A DNA stretch of 38,897 nt from Fibrobacteria bacterium. Its GTDB lineage: Bacteria > Fibrobacterota > Fibrobacteria > UBA11236 > JADFYW01. The stretch is from assembly GCA_015232855.1 (NCBI GenBank), contig JADFYW010000028.1, forward strand, positions 1 to 38,897, in the 5' to 3' direction. The notes under the pieces are model-generated. The model was not told where the DNA came from, made no database searches, and saw nothing but the letters and a program-made list of their open reading frames with translations. Numbering within the stretch: position 1 is the first letter of the stretch; every line of letters starts with the position of its first letter. A program made the translations under genes and the position numbers. Below are positions 25,873 to 33,801 of the stretch, one piece after another.

Positions 25873-27845
25873 TATTCAGCTCCCTCAATTTTTCGCGTAA
25901 ATTCATTTACAAACCAATCCGGTATAATAAGCGAAAATTTTCTGTACGCTGAACCACCACCTCCTGACTGGTATATCTTTGCCTGCCATCCCCGGTTATC
26001 CAAATATTTAAATGCTTCAATCAACATTGATTGGAACTCATCTTTGGTAATATTTTTTTGGTTATGGTTAAAAAAATGTATTGATAAGTCAGCGTACCAT
26101 TCATCCAGTGTACCATGAATTTGATTATTGCTCTTTTTGAATTTCAGGCCACTGGTACAAGTTCTGCCATGATTAACCAGTATCTTCCGCGCCCGTTCTT
26201 CAATCCCTCCTATCAGTAAATTTTTTATTTCATGAATAACCTCGTGTTGGCGCTGCTGATATTCCATAAATGCATCAAAAATTTCCTCAGCTGTATAATC
26301 ACTTCCCCAAAAGGCGATGATATCAGGTTCCATGATCTGCAACATCATTAACAGATGAGCCAGATTTTCCGCCTGGCGTATAATGCCATTGTCTTTATAT
26401 TTCTCTCGTATTTTTACTGTAATATTTTTGTGTACACCATTTTCACGGTCCTGAAGAAAATCCGGAAGCAATGTAATTATGTATGAAAACACATTATTAC
26501 GCACAGAACGTACATGGTTCCTCATTTCTTCATCAAGATGTAATTGATTAAATAATTTGATATCATGATCAAGATGAATACATTTACCAATCTGGTTTGT
26601 ATCCGAAGAGACAGAGCGTGCAGCAGAGATTATCAACTTGCAGGAATTTTGGATATTATTTGTAACCAGTTTTTCCTGAATGTTATCAATCTTAGAACCG
26701 ACACCTTCAGCACCTCGTTCATCATAGAATACAGCAATAGAATTTTTAATTTCTTTTTCATTGATTTTGCACTGCCGCGCCGGGAGGCTGCCGGTAATTA
26801 GAAGGCTAAAAAGAATAATGGCTGTTGTTTTACCAAATTCACCAGGGGCGATCATCCTCAAGACGGTAATCATATTTGAACGGTTTAAATCCAGTACAGC
26901 AATAAGAGCGAGCAGCAAAACACAGAGGGCTATCTCTTTATGTGCGGGCAAATAGCGGAGGAGTCCCGCAAGGTCTCTAAATAGTGTCCTCCGATTGCCA
27001 ATTTGCAGGTGAATTGGAGGGAAGGTGGAAAATACATTATAAGAATTCGCACCATTTAATATCAGACGGAGTCCAAAAGGAATAAGGTTTTGTGCTGTGG
27101 TGTCAAGCATGCACACTCCTCCTCCAACATCAGGTATAGAAACAGGGATTAATACATGATTGTTAAGATTGTCATCTTCAAACCCATCTGTATATATAGG
27201 CCCTGGCTTTGTTTCTGCAATTGGATAAGGGTATACGAGTTTGTCTTCTTTTTTCTTTTTTTTCTTTTCCTCATCTGGAATTTGGTGTTCTTTGAAAATT
27301 TTATCATAGATACCATCAGGATAAATTTCACTAGAAACCCGATGCTTTAGTATTGTCCAATAAGCGACAACTTCTTTACGTCCTTTGTCTGTTAATATGT
27401 ATTCAAGATCCGGGTAAGCAGGTTTATAATAACGGTACAAGTTTTTCTTGCGTGCGAAGCCAAACAAATTTGCCCAGTATTTGCAACACTCACGGCTCTC
27501 AGGTGTAATATCGGAAAGACTGTGTAATATTATAAAAGCAGCAAGGAAAGGGGTTTTCTGGGGCTTTGTGGCTACCTCTTTAAAAAGCTTTAACTCATTA
27601 ATCAATTCGGAAATAGAATAGGATTTATCCTGAATGGTAATTGTAACCCCGCCAAGATCCATTTGGTATTCATTCATATAATACAGTAATGTATTCATGA
27701 ATCCTGCAATACTAGGACAATCAAGAAGAATGAAATTAACGGAAATTTCCTTCCGCTTTGAGACCCTCATAACTTGCCGGAAAGTCTTCCTTATGGTCCG
27801 GTGGCCGGGCTGGTTATAGTCAATCGTGATATCCATTTTTTTCAT
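25872..27845 (-). CDS. P-loop ATPase of unknown family, first gene of the helicase-polymerase module
   Basis: 657 residues. A P-loop of the A-x4-GKT type (APGEFGKTT) lies near residue 335, and a candidate Walker B (AVFYDERGAEG) near 368. About 300 N-terminal residues precede it, with no recognised fold. A Lys-rich linker (EEKKKKKKEDK) is near 200, and the C-terminal 100 residues may be a DNA-binding or winged-helix-like domain. The hydrophobic run IALCVLLLALIAVLDL before the P-loop looks like a buried core or short membrane segment. Position and motifs suit a replicative helicase or initiator ATPase of a mobile element, but I could not name a family, and a defence ATPase is also possible. It leads the leftward operon and is divergent from the HsdS-like gene. 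Confidence 0.75.
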   Translation of the reverse strand: MKKMDITIDYNQPGHRTIRKTFRQVMRVSKRKEISVNFILLDCPSIAGFMNTLLYYMNEYQMDLGGVTITIQDKSYSISELINELKLFKEVATKPQKTPFLAAFIILHSLSDITPESRECCKYWANLFGFARKKNLYRYYKPAYPDLEYILTDKGRKEVVAYWTILKHRVSSEIYPDGIYDKIFKEHQIPDEEKKKKKKEDKLVYPYPIAETKPGPIYTDGFEDDNLNNHVLIPVSIPDVGGGVCMLDTTAQNLIPFGLRLILNGANSYNVFSTFPPIHLQIGNRRTLFRDLAGLLRYLPAHKEIALCVLLLALIAVLDLNRSNMITVLRMIAPGEFGKTTAIILFSLLITGSLPARQCKINEKEIKNSIAVFYDERGAEGVGSKIDNIQEKLVTNNIQNSCKLIISAARSVSSDTNQIGKCIHLDHDIKLFNQLHLDEEMRNHVRSVRNNVFSYIITLLPDFLQDRENGVHKNITVKIREKYKDNGIIRQAENLAHLLMMLQIMEPDIIAFWGSDYTAEEIFDAFMEYQQRQHEVIHEIKNLLIGGIEERARKILVNHGRTCTSGLKFKKSNNQIHGTLDEWYADLSIHFFNHNQKNITKDEFQSMLIEAFKYLDNRGWQAKIYQSGGGGSAYRKFSLIIPDWFVNEFTRKIEGAE

Positions 27846-27960
27846 TGAGCTCTGTTTACCTTGTGTGTTTTAGACTTTTTTTATCTTTGGATAGCCTGTA
27901 TTTAGATTTATTGTTATATTTGCATATATGGTTTTTTAGAAGATTAAAAAGAATTTAATG

Positions 27961-27988
27961 ATATTTAGATTAGTGTAATTCTAAATAT
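27961..27988. promoter_or_regulatory. Operator-like inverted repeat in the divergent intergenic region
   Basis: Perfect 9-base arms (ATATTTAGA and TCTAAATAT) flank a 10-base centre. It sits 14 bases before the ribosome site of the HsdS-like gene (GGAGG at 28003, GTG start), inside the 166-base region that must also hold the promoter for the leftward ATPase operon. Its size and symmetry fit a dimeric repressor site. Confidence 0.45.
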
Positions 27989-28011
27989 ATCAATTTTGTA
28001 ACGGAGGTCAA

Positions 28012-29067
28012 GTGATATCCGAAAAAAACATTCCTGTGTTTTATAACAGAAAAACCAAAAAAGAATTTATTCGGGATTTTGTAGTCGATGCAAATAACCA
28101 AATTGCACAATTCAGATCATTGATTATTCCCCTGTCGATTGCCCAAAAGGAATATTTAAAGGGAGCTCGGGAAGATATGGTGCTGCATCTTTTGAAATGC
28201 GAATGGTATATAGAAAGGATGAAAATTGTCAATTTCGCTAAAATTTTAAAGGAAAGACAATTTCCGGACGCAAAAAACGAGAAACTCGGTCTGCAGATTT
28301 TTCTGGGACAATCCGCACCTTCATTTATTGAAATCCAGAACGAAGAACTGGATGACTGGTCCTACACAAGACTACCATATTATTTGCTAAAGAAGTTTGT
28401 TGAAGAGGGGCTTAAAGCATGTATCAGTTTCTACAAAGCCCATACTCTGATCCAGAAGGACCCTTCAAAGCGTTTGATTAACCTGAAAGAAGTAGCAGAA
28501 GTTTCCAGCGGTAAATCCTGGCCGGCCAAAGATCACGATGAACATACAAGCAAGAGGGAATATATATCAGCGCCTTTTTTACAGAAGCACTCGTTTATTA
28601 CCCCAAAAGTACCCCTGGAAGTGAGCACATTCAAAAAAAGCGGCAAAGGTAGTATTGAACAGATCAAAGATTTGAAGGACTGCATCCTTTCCGCATCTGT
28701 GGTATACGGCCCGGGAAAAATCGGTAAAAGTTTGAGTCTTATAGATGGGCAGGTATCAACCCGGGTAACAACCGCGGTTAGCATTCTAAAACCCTCCCCT
28801 TATGTATCAAAGCAGTACTTTCGGTATTTATTTACCTTTTTGTGTGATGAAGCTAATCTGAAAGAACAGCTGGTTTACTTTACCTCCCGTACCATCAATA
28901 TCACTGGCAAAGACCTGGAGAATATTCTAGTAATCAGTCCGGAATCAATAAACCAGGATACTCTGGATAGATCTGAAAAGAAATATTTTAAGATGGTGGA
29001 AATGGTAAACAGTAATCCCCAAAAAGACTACAGCTTTGAATCTTTAGCAAAAATTCTGCATAACTAA
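28012..29067 (+). CDS. HsdS-like specificity protein with a single target-recognition domain
   Basis: In type I restriction systems HsdS reads the target DNA sequence. Residues about 160-320 here look like one HsdS target-recognition domain: the opening strand NLKEVAEVSSGKSWP, a central block CILSASVVYGPGKIGKS ... QVSTRVTTAVSIL, and the closing FTSRTINITGKDLENILVISP. The N-terminal 150 residues are predicted mainly helical and not recognised. Normal HsdS has two such domains. No hsdM or hsdR gene is visible. The start is a GTG with GGAGG four bases upstream. The gene sits 0.5 kb before brxF on the same strand, so it may modify the specificity of the BREX methylase or act as a regulator. The family call is moderate. 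Confidence 0.65.
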   Translation: MISEKNIPVFYNRKTKKEFIRDFVVDANNQIAQFRSLIIPLSIAQKEYLKGAREDMVLHLLKCEWYIERMKIVNFAKILKERQFPDAKNEKLGLQIFLGQSAPSFIEIQNEELDDWSYTRLPYYLLKKFVEEGLKACISFYKAHTLIQKDPSKRLINLKEVAEVSSGKSWPAKDHDEHTSKREYISAPFLQKHSFITPKVPLEVSTFKKSGKGSIEQIKDLKDCILSASVVYGPGKIGKSLSLIDGQVSTRVTTAVSILKPSPYVSKQYFRYLFTFLCDEANLKEQLVYFTSRTINITGKDLENILVISPESINQDTLDRSEKKYFKMVEMVNSNPQKDYSFESLAKILHN

Positions 29068-29077
29068 CCTGTCATTA

Positions 29078-29343
29078 TTTTGTCAGAATCCGACAAATTC
29101 AGGTGCGGAAACGGGATGATTTTGAAGATTATCAATGGTTGCTTCTGACAAAACTATTGTTTTTGTACAGTTTGGCGACAAAAATAAAAAGTCATAACTA
29201 TATATATTACAGTCTTTTATATAAAGTGACGCTTGTTTTTGTCGCTTTTGTCAGGTAATAAAACATTAATAATATTACAAGTTCAACAGGCCAATTTATG
29301 CATAAATCTTTACCCCATACATTTCTGACAAAAAATTCTAAGA
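29078..29343. repeat. Cluster of seven TTTTGTCA/TGACAAAA motifs
   Basis: Copies lie at 29078-29085 (+), 29091-29098 (-), 29146-29153 (-), 29176-29183 (-), 29237-29244 (+), 29246-29253 (+) and 29336-29343 (-). Five or more bases of TTTTGTC are shared by all, and the eighth base varies between A and G. The first two form an inverted pair with a 7-base spacer; the fifth and sixth are 9 bases apart as direct repeats. They look like operator sites for one regulator. Confidence 0.6.
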
Positions 29344-29426
29344 AAATTATTAAAACTGATTTTTCTGCACCAGTTTCTAATTCTCCTTAAAACCCTAATG
29401 AAACGATGCTTTGAGTGAGTATTTTT

Positions 29427-29459
29427 AACAGTAATATTTTGCCTAAAATATTACCTGTT
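29427..29459. promoter_or_regulatory. Strong hairpin in the BREX leader
   Basis: The arms AACAGTAATATTTT and AAAATATTACCTGTT pair except for one bulged base around the loop GCCT. No T-run follows on either strand, so it is not a simple terminator. It may be a protein-binding site or an RNA stem. Confidence 0.5.
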
Positions 29460-29536
29460 CAAACCTAACTTCATTCGTGCATTCAAAAAGGAGAATTTTT
29501 TCCGATATTTTCTTCCTTTTTATAAATTTGTACCAC

Positions 29537-29558
29537 CATTATTATAATGATAATAATG
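29537..29558 (+). promoter_or_regulatory. brxF promoter -10 box inside a 22-base palindrome
   Basis: The outer 9 bases of each half are exact complements (CATTATTAT and ATAATAATG), with only the centre mismatched. A perfect TATAAT box (29543-29548) lies within it, 35 bases upstream of the brxF ATG at 29583. The -35 region is weak. A repressor bound here would directly block the BREX promoter. Confidence 0.55.
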
Positions 29559-29582
29559 TTTTAATTGGGATATTCAAGCAAA

Positions 29583-30065
29583 ATGCCAAATACAGATCTT
29601 AAAGAAGCAATTGCCACCGCAGAAGGTCTGTATTACCGCTTAGTTTTACTTGTAGGCAAATCAGGTTCGGGCAAGACTCAGATCCTGAAAAACCTTGCGG
29701 GCGAACTAAATACGACCATAATCAATATTAATCTGATCCTTTCTGAAAAATTACTTGAGCTGTCCAAAAAACAACGGACACTGCAGATTCCCTCCATACT
29801 CTCTCAAATTACTGCAAAGTCTACAAACCCTGTTATTCTCGATAACCTGGAAATCCTATTTGACAAGGACATAAAGCAGGATCCGTTGCGGTTGCTTCAG
29901 GGCATTTCAAGAAACCAGACCGTAATTGCAACATGGAATGGAGAGTTCGATGGTAACAGGCTTTACTATGCAGAACTGAGTCACCCGGAGTATCGGTGTT
30001 ATGACAATGTTGATGCACAGATCGTGACAATAAACAATACTTCAGCTAAGAAGGCACAAATATGA
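29583..30065 (+). CDS. brxF: BREX-3 P-loop protein BrxF
   Basis: A small predicted ATPase that is the first gene of type III BREX phage-defence operons. The 160-residue product carries Walker A GKSGSGKT (25-32) and a Walker B-like strand [12 protein letters not shown] (near 85-95). The frame also has a TTG at 29565, but it overlaps the promoter region and lacks a ribosome site; ATG 29583 is preferred, with weak GGGA 12 bases ahead. Its TGA overlaps the brxC start (ATGA), so the two are coupled. The assignment rests on size, P-loop and adjacency to the brxC/DUF6079-type gene. Confidence 0.8.
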   Translation: MPNTDLKEAIATAEGLYYRLVLLVGKSGSGKTQILKNLAGELNTTIININLILSEKLLELSKKQRTLQIPSILSQITAKSTNPVILDNLEILFDKDIKQDPLRLLQGISRNQTVIATWNGEFDGNRLYYAELSHPEYRCYDNVDAQIVTINNTSAKKAQI

Positions 30066-33000
30066 AATACGGAGACCTCATTCAATTTGACCCGATTGAG
30101 TCGGTAGTTCAGTTACGTGACGCGGATAAATCAGGCGCTGCACAGCAATTGGTGAACACCTATGTCATTTCTGATGAAATGGCAGACCGTCTCACACAAA
30201 TTGTTATTCCGCAAATGCAGTTCGATAAGCCTGTTGATAATAAGGGGCTGTTAGTTGTTGGTAATTACGGGACCGGTAAATCACACTTGATGTCAGTGGT
30301 TTCCAGTCTTGCTGAAGACGCTTCACTACGCAAACAATTAAATCATCCCGGGGTACATGATTCTGCTGAGCAGATCGCAGGACGATTCAAAGTCATCCGA
30401 ACTGAGATTGGAGCCACTACCATGTCCCTGCGGGATATCCTGGTAGCGGAGCTGGAAGAAAATCTCGAAAAATTAGGTGTTGAGTATGTTTTTCCCGACG
30501 CAAATACTATCACCAGTCACAAGCGGGCTTTTGAAGACATGATGGCTAAATTTGCTGATGTATTCCCCGAGCAGGGGCTCTTATTGGTGGTTGATGAACT
30601 GCTTGATTATCTGCGCTCACGCAAGGATCAGGAATTGATTCTCGATCTCAATTTCCTCAGAGAGATGGGTGAGATATGTAAGGATTTACGCTTCCGCTTA
30701 ATCGCTGGCATACAAGAAGCTATTTTTGACAGTCCTCGTTTTTCCTTTGTCGCTGATAGCATCCGCCGCGTGAAGGATCGGTTTGAGCAGGTACTCATTG
30801 CCCGCAACGATGTTAAATTCGTTGTAGCTGAGAGACTGCTGAAGAAGACAGCAGATCAACAGTCGAAAATCCGCGATTACCTGACTTCCTTTGCAAAATT
30901 TTATGGCGGGATTAATGAGCGTATGGATGAGTTCGTCAGGCTTTTCCCTGTGCATCCTGACTACATCGACACTTTTGAACGGGTTACTGTGGTTGAGAAG
31001 CGCGAAGTTCTGAAAACTCTGTCATTAGGTATGAAAGGAATCCTTGAAAAAGAAGTTCCTCAGGAGGAGCCAGGACTGATTGCATTCGACAGCTACTGGA
31101 ATACACTGAAGCAGAATGCTTCTTTTCGTTCTATTCCTGATATCAGGGCGGTCATTGACTGCAGCCAGGTACTGGAATCCCGCATTGTGAATGCAATTAC
31201 ACGCAAGCAGTACAAGCCAATGGCGCTTCGCCTGATCCATGCTTTATCGGTCCACCGGCTTACCATCGGTGATATCTATGCTCCGGTAGGTGCATCAGCA
31301 GAAGAATTACGAGATCGGCTCTGTCTGTTTGACCCGCTGATTGCCGAGCTGGGCAGTGATGAACCTGATAAGGATCTCCAGACCCATGTGGAAACAGTCC
31401 TCCGTGAAATACACAAAACGGTCAGCGGCCAGTTTATTTCTTTTAATACAGACAACCGCCAGTATTATCTTGACCTGAAAAAGACAGATGACTTCGACGC
31501 CCTGATTGAAAAGAGAACTGAGAGTTTGGATCCGACACTACTCAATCGTTTCTATTACGAGGCACTTAAACGGGTTTTAGAATGCCAGGATACAACCTAT
31601 GTAACGGGTTATAAAATATGGCAGCATGAATTAACCTGGCAGGAGCACAACGCTACAAGAACAGGCTATCTTTTTTTCGGTGCGCCCAATGAACGATCAA
31701 CTGCTGTGCCGCAGCGTGATTTTTACCTTTACTTTATTCAGCCTAATGATTCGCCCCGCTTCAAGGACGACAAGGCAAGTGATGAGGTGTTCTTCCGCTT
31801 GAAAAACTCTGATGAGGAGTTCCAGACAGCACTTAGTAATTATGCAGCAGCCCTTGATCTCGCAACAACATCTTCTGGACATGCGAAATCAACCTATGAG
31901 GCGAAGGCTAATGGGTTCCTGAGACACCTTGTCCAATGGCTCCAGAAACATATCGGCGATTCCTTCGATGTTACCTATCAGGGCCGCGCCAAATCAATGA
32001 CGGAATGGGTAAAAGGCAAATCTATCCGCGATTTGTCTGGTTTGTCTCCCAACGAAACAATTAACTTTCGTGATCTTGTTAATACGATTTCGGGTGTTTG
32101 TTTAGCACCGAATTTTGAAAACCAGGCTCCGGAATACCCGTTTTTCTCCGTTCTAATTACAGGCAATAACCGGGCCCAGGCCGCACAGGATGCACTGCGT
32201 GCTATTGCCGGCCAGAACCGCACCAAACAGGCTGTTGCCATGCTGGATGCATTGGAATTGCTTGATGGCGAGAAGATTGATCCATACAAGTCAAAATACA
32301 CAAAGTTCATTCTTGATACTGTCAAAGCCAAAGGACACGGCCAGGTTATAAATCGAAATGAGCTCATTCAGGATGATCATGGTCTTGAATATATGAACCC
32401 GGGCAGTACACGTTTAGAACCCGAACTGGTAGCGGTTTTGATAGCAGCATTGATTTACTCCGGCGACATTGTACTTTCTATTCCAGGAAAAAAATTCGAT
32501 GCCACAGCATTACAACAGCTTGCTGCAACAGGCATGGATGAACTGGTTCACTTTAAACATCTGGAACAACCAAAGGAGTGGAATCTACCAGCACTGAAAG
32601 CATTGTTTGAACTTCTCGGCATGACACCAGGTATGGCACAACTCGTCACCCAGGGAAATGACGAACCGGTTCAGAATCTACAGCAGGCTGTAGGCAAGAT
32701 CGTCAAACGCATTGTAATGACCCAGCAGAGCATACGTGAGGGGCTATCTTTTTGGGGGGAGGATCTGCTATCGGGTACGGACATGGCCAGTCAGGCTACT
32801 GGACTCGATGGAGCTAAGAATTTTTTTGAATCACTACAGGCTTATTCTTCGCCCGGCAAACTAAAGAACTTCCGCTATAGTGCACCCGACGTGCTTGCTC
32901 ATGAAAAAGCGGTAAAGACTTTGGATGAGCTCAACGCGCTTCGTAAGTTTGCAAATGATCTTGGTCCAATAGCTTCATGGCTTTTTAGTGCTGAATCCAC

Positions 33001-33796
33001 CTTGCCCACGGATCATGATTGGGTGGATCGCATGAAAACTACCCGAAAGGATATACTCGACATCCTTAAGCAAACCAATCCATCTGATCTGTCGTCATTG
33101 ACTCAAAGCATTGGAAGTAAGTTACAGAAGCTCAAGCAAGATTATATTGTTACCTATATCAGTTTGCACACAAAGGCCAGGCTGGGCATAAATGATGATA
33201 AGCGCAAAGCTGGACTACTCAATGATCAGCGGCTACAAACACTGCTTAAATTGGGTAACATTGACCTCATGCCGCGTCAGCAATTATTGGATTATCAGAA
33301 TCGACTGGCTGGACTGCAGAGTTGTGTTGCATTGACTGAACAAGAGCTCGAATTAACACCCGTATGCCCACACTGCAAATTTCGACCAGCTGTTGAAACA
33401 AATACCGTAGCCAGTTCACAGGTTATTGACCAAATGGACAATCAACTTGATACCATGATCGCCGCATGGATATCAATAATACTCAGCAATCTTGAAGATC
33501 CAATTACCCAGGCTAATATGGAACTGTTAAAAACTGACGACAGGGAAGCTTTAAATGCATTCATCCAATCAAAGGAGTTGCCGACACCATTGGATAGTAA
33601 TTTTGTCCATGCATTAAAGGAAGTACTTTCCGGTCTTGTTAAAGTCGCTATTAAAGCAGAGGATTTACAAAAAGCATTGCAAGTAACTGACGGACCAGCT
33701 ACTCCAGCGGAAATGAAAAAACGCTTTGAGGAGTTTGTAGATCAGCTCACCAAAGGTAAAGAACCTAGAAAAGTTCGGATTGTTATTGAAGGATAA
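30062..33796 (+). CDS. brxC: BREX large ATPase BrxC (DUF6079 type)
   Basis: The large AAA-type ATPase shared by BREX systems, proposed to act with the methylase and PglZ in distinguishing and blocking phage DNA. At 1244 residues it fits the family. Walker A GNYGTGKS is at 67-74 and Walker [13 protein letters not shown] near 175-186. The opening [20 protein letters not shown] is characteristic of the DUF6079/BrxC family of type III systems. A CPHC motif lies near residue 1102, the only Cys pair of the kind; the partner of a full zinc site is not evident. It overlaps brxF by 4 bases and is followed 5 bases later by the methylase. Confidence 0.9.
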   Translation: MKYGDLIQFDPIESVVQLRDADKSGAAQQLVNTYVISDEMADRLTQIVIPQMQFDKPVDNKGLLVVGNYGTGKSHLMSVVSSLAEDASLRKQLNHPGVHDSAEQIAGRFKVIRTEIGATTMSLRDILVAELEENLEKLGVEYVFPDANTITSHKRAFEDMMAKFADVFPEQGLLLVVDELLDYLRSRKDQELILDLNFLREMGEICKDLRFRLIAGIQEAIFDSPRFSFVADSIRRVKDRFEQVLIARNDVKFVVAERLLKKTADQQSKIRDYLTSFAKFYGGINERMDEFVRLFPVHPDYIDTFERVTVVEKREVLKTLSLGMKGILEKEVPQEEPGLIAFDSYWNTLKQNASFRSIPDIRAVIDCSQVLESRIVNAITRKQYKPMALRLIHALSVHRLTIGDIYAPVGASAEELRDRLCLFDPLIAELGSDEPDKDLQTHVETVLREIHKTVSGQFISFNTDNRQYYLDLKKTDDFDALIEKRTESLDPTLLNRFYYEALKRVLECQDTTYVTGYKIWQHELTWQEHNATRTGYLFFGAPNERSTAVPQRDFYLYFIQPNDSPRFKDDKASDEVFFRLKNSDEEFQTALSNYAAALDLATTSSGHAKSTYEAKANGFLRHLVQWLQKHIGDSFDVTYQGRAKSMTEWVKGKSIRDLSGLSPNETINFRDLVNTISGVCLAPNFENQAPEYPFFSVLITGNNRAQAAQDALRAIAGQNRTKQAVAMLDALELLDGEKIDPYKSKYTKFILDTVKAKGHGQVINRNELIQDDHGLEYMNPGSTRLEPELVAVLIAALIYSGDIVLSIPGKKFDATALQQLAATGMDELVHFKHLEQPKEWNLPALKALFELLGMTPGMAQLVTQGNDEPVQNLQQAVGKIVKRIVMTQQSIREGLSFWGEDLLSGTDMASQATGLDGAKNFFESLQAYSSPGKLKNFRYSAPDVLAHEKAVKTLDELNALRKFANDLGPIASWLFSAESTLPTDHDWVDRMKTTRKDILDILKQTNPSDLSSLTQSIGSKLQKLKQDYIVTYISLHTKARLGINDDKRKAGLLNDQRLQTLLKLGNIDLMPRQQLLDYQNRLAGLQSCVALTEQELELTPVCPHCKFRPAVETNTVASSQVIDQMDNQLDTMIAAWISIILSNLEDPITQANMELLKTDDREALNAFIQSKELPTPLDSNFVHALKEVLSGLVKVAIKAEDLQKALQVTDGPATPAEMKKRFEEFVDQLTKGKEPRKVRIVIEG

Positions 33797-33801
33797 ATAG
33801 A

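Larger units (their letters stand above)
29068..29564 (+). promoter_or_regulatory. BREX upstream control region
   Basis: This 0.5 kb gap without a convincing gene is rich in candidate regulatory signals: the TTTTGTCA motif cluster (29078-29343), a strong hairpin (29427-29459), an inverted pair AATTCTCCTT/AAGGAGAATT (29379-29388 and 29489-29498) and a palindrome over a consensus -10 box (29537-29558). A 30-codon frame (29298-29390) exists but has no good ribosome site. Confidence 0.65.

Noticed and set aside
29298-29390. 30-codon frame in the BREX leader
   Set aside because: No good ribosome site, and it contains one of the repeated TGACAAAA motifs, so a regulatory role for the DNA is more likely.
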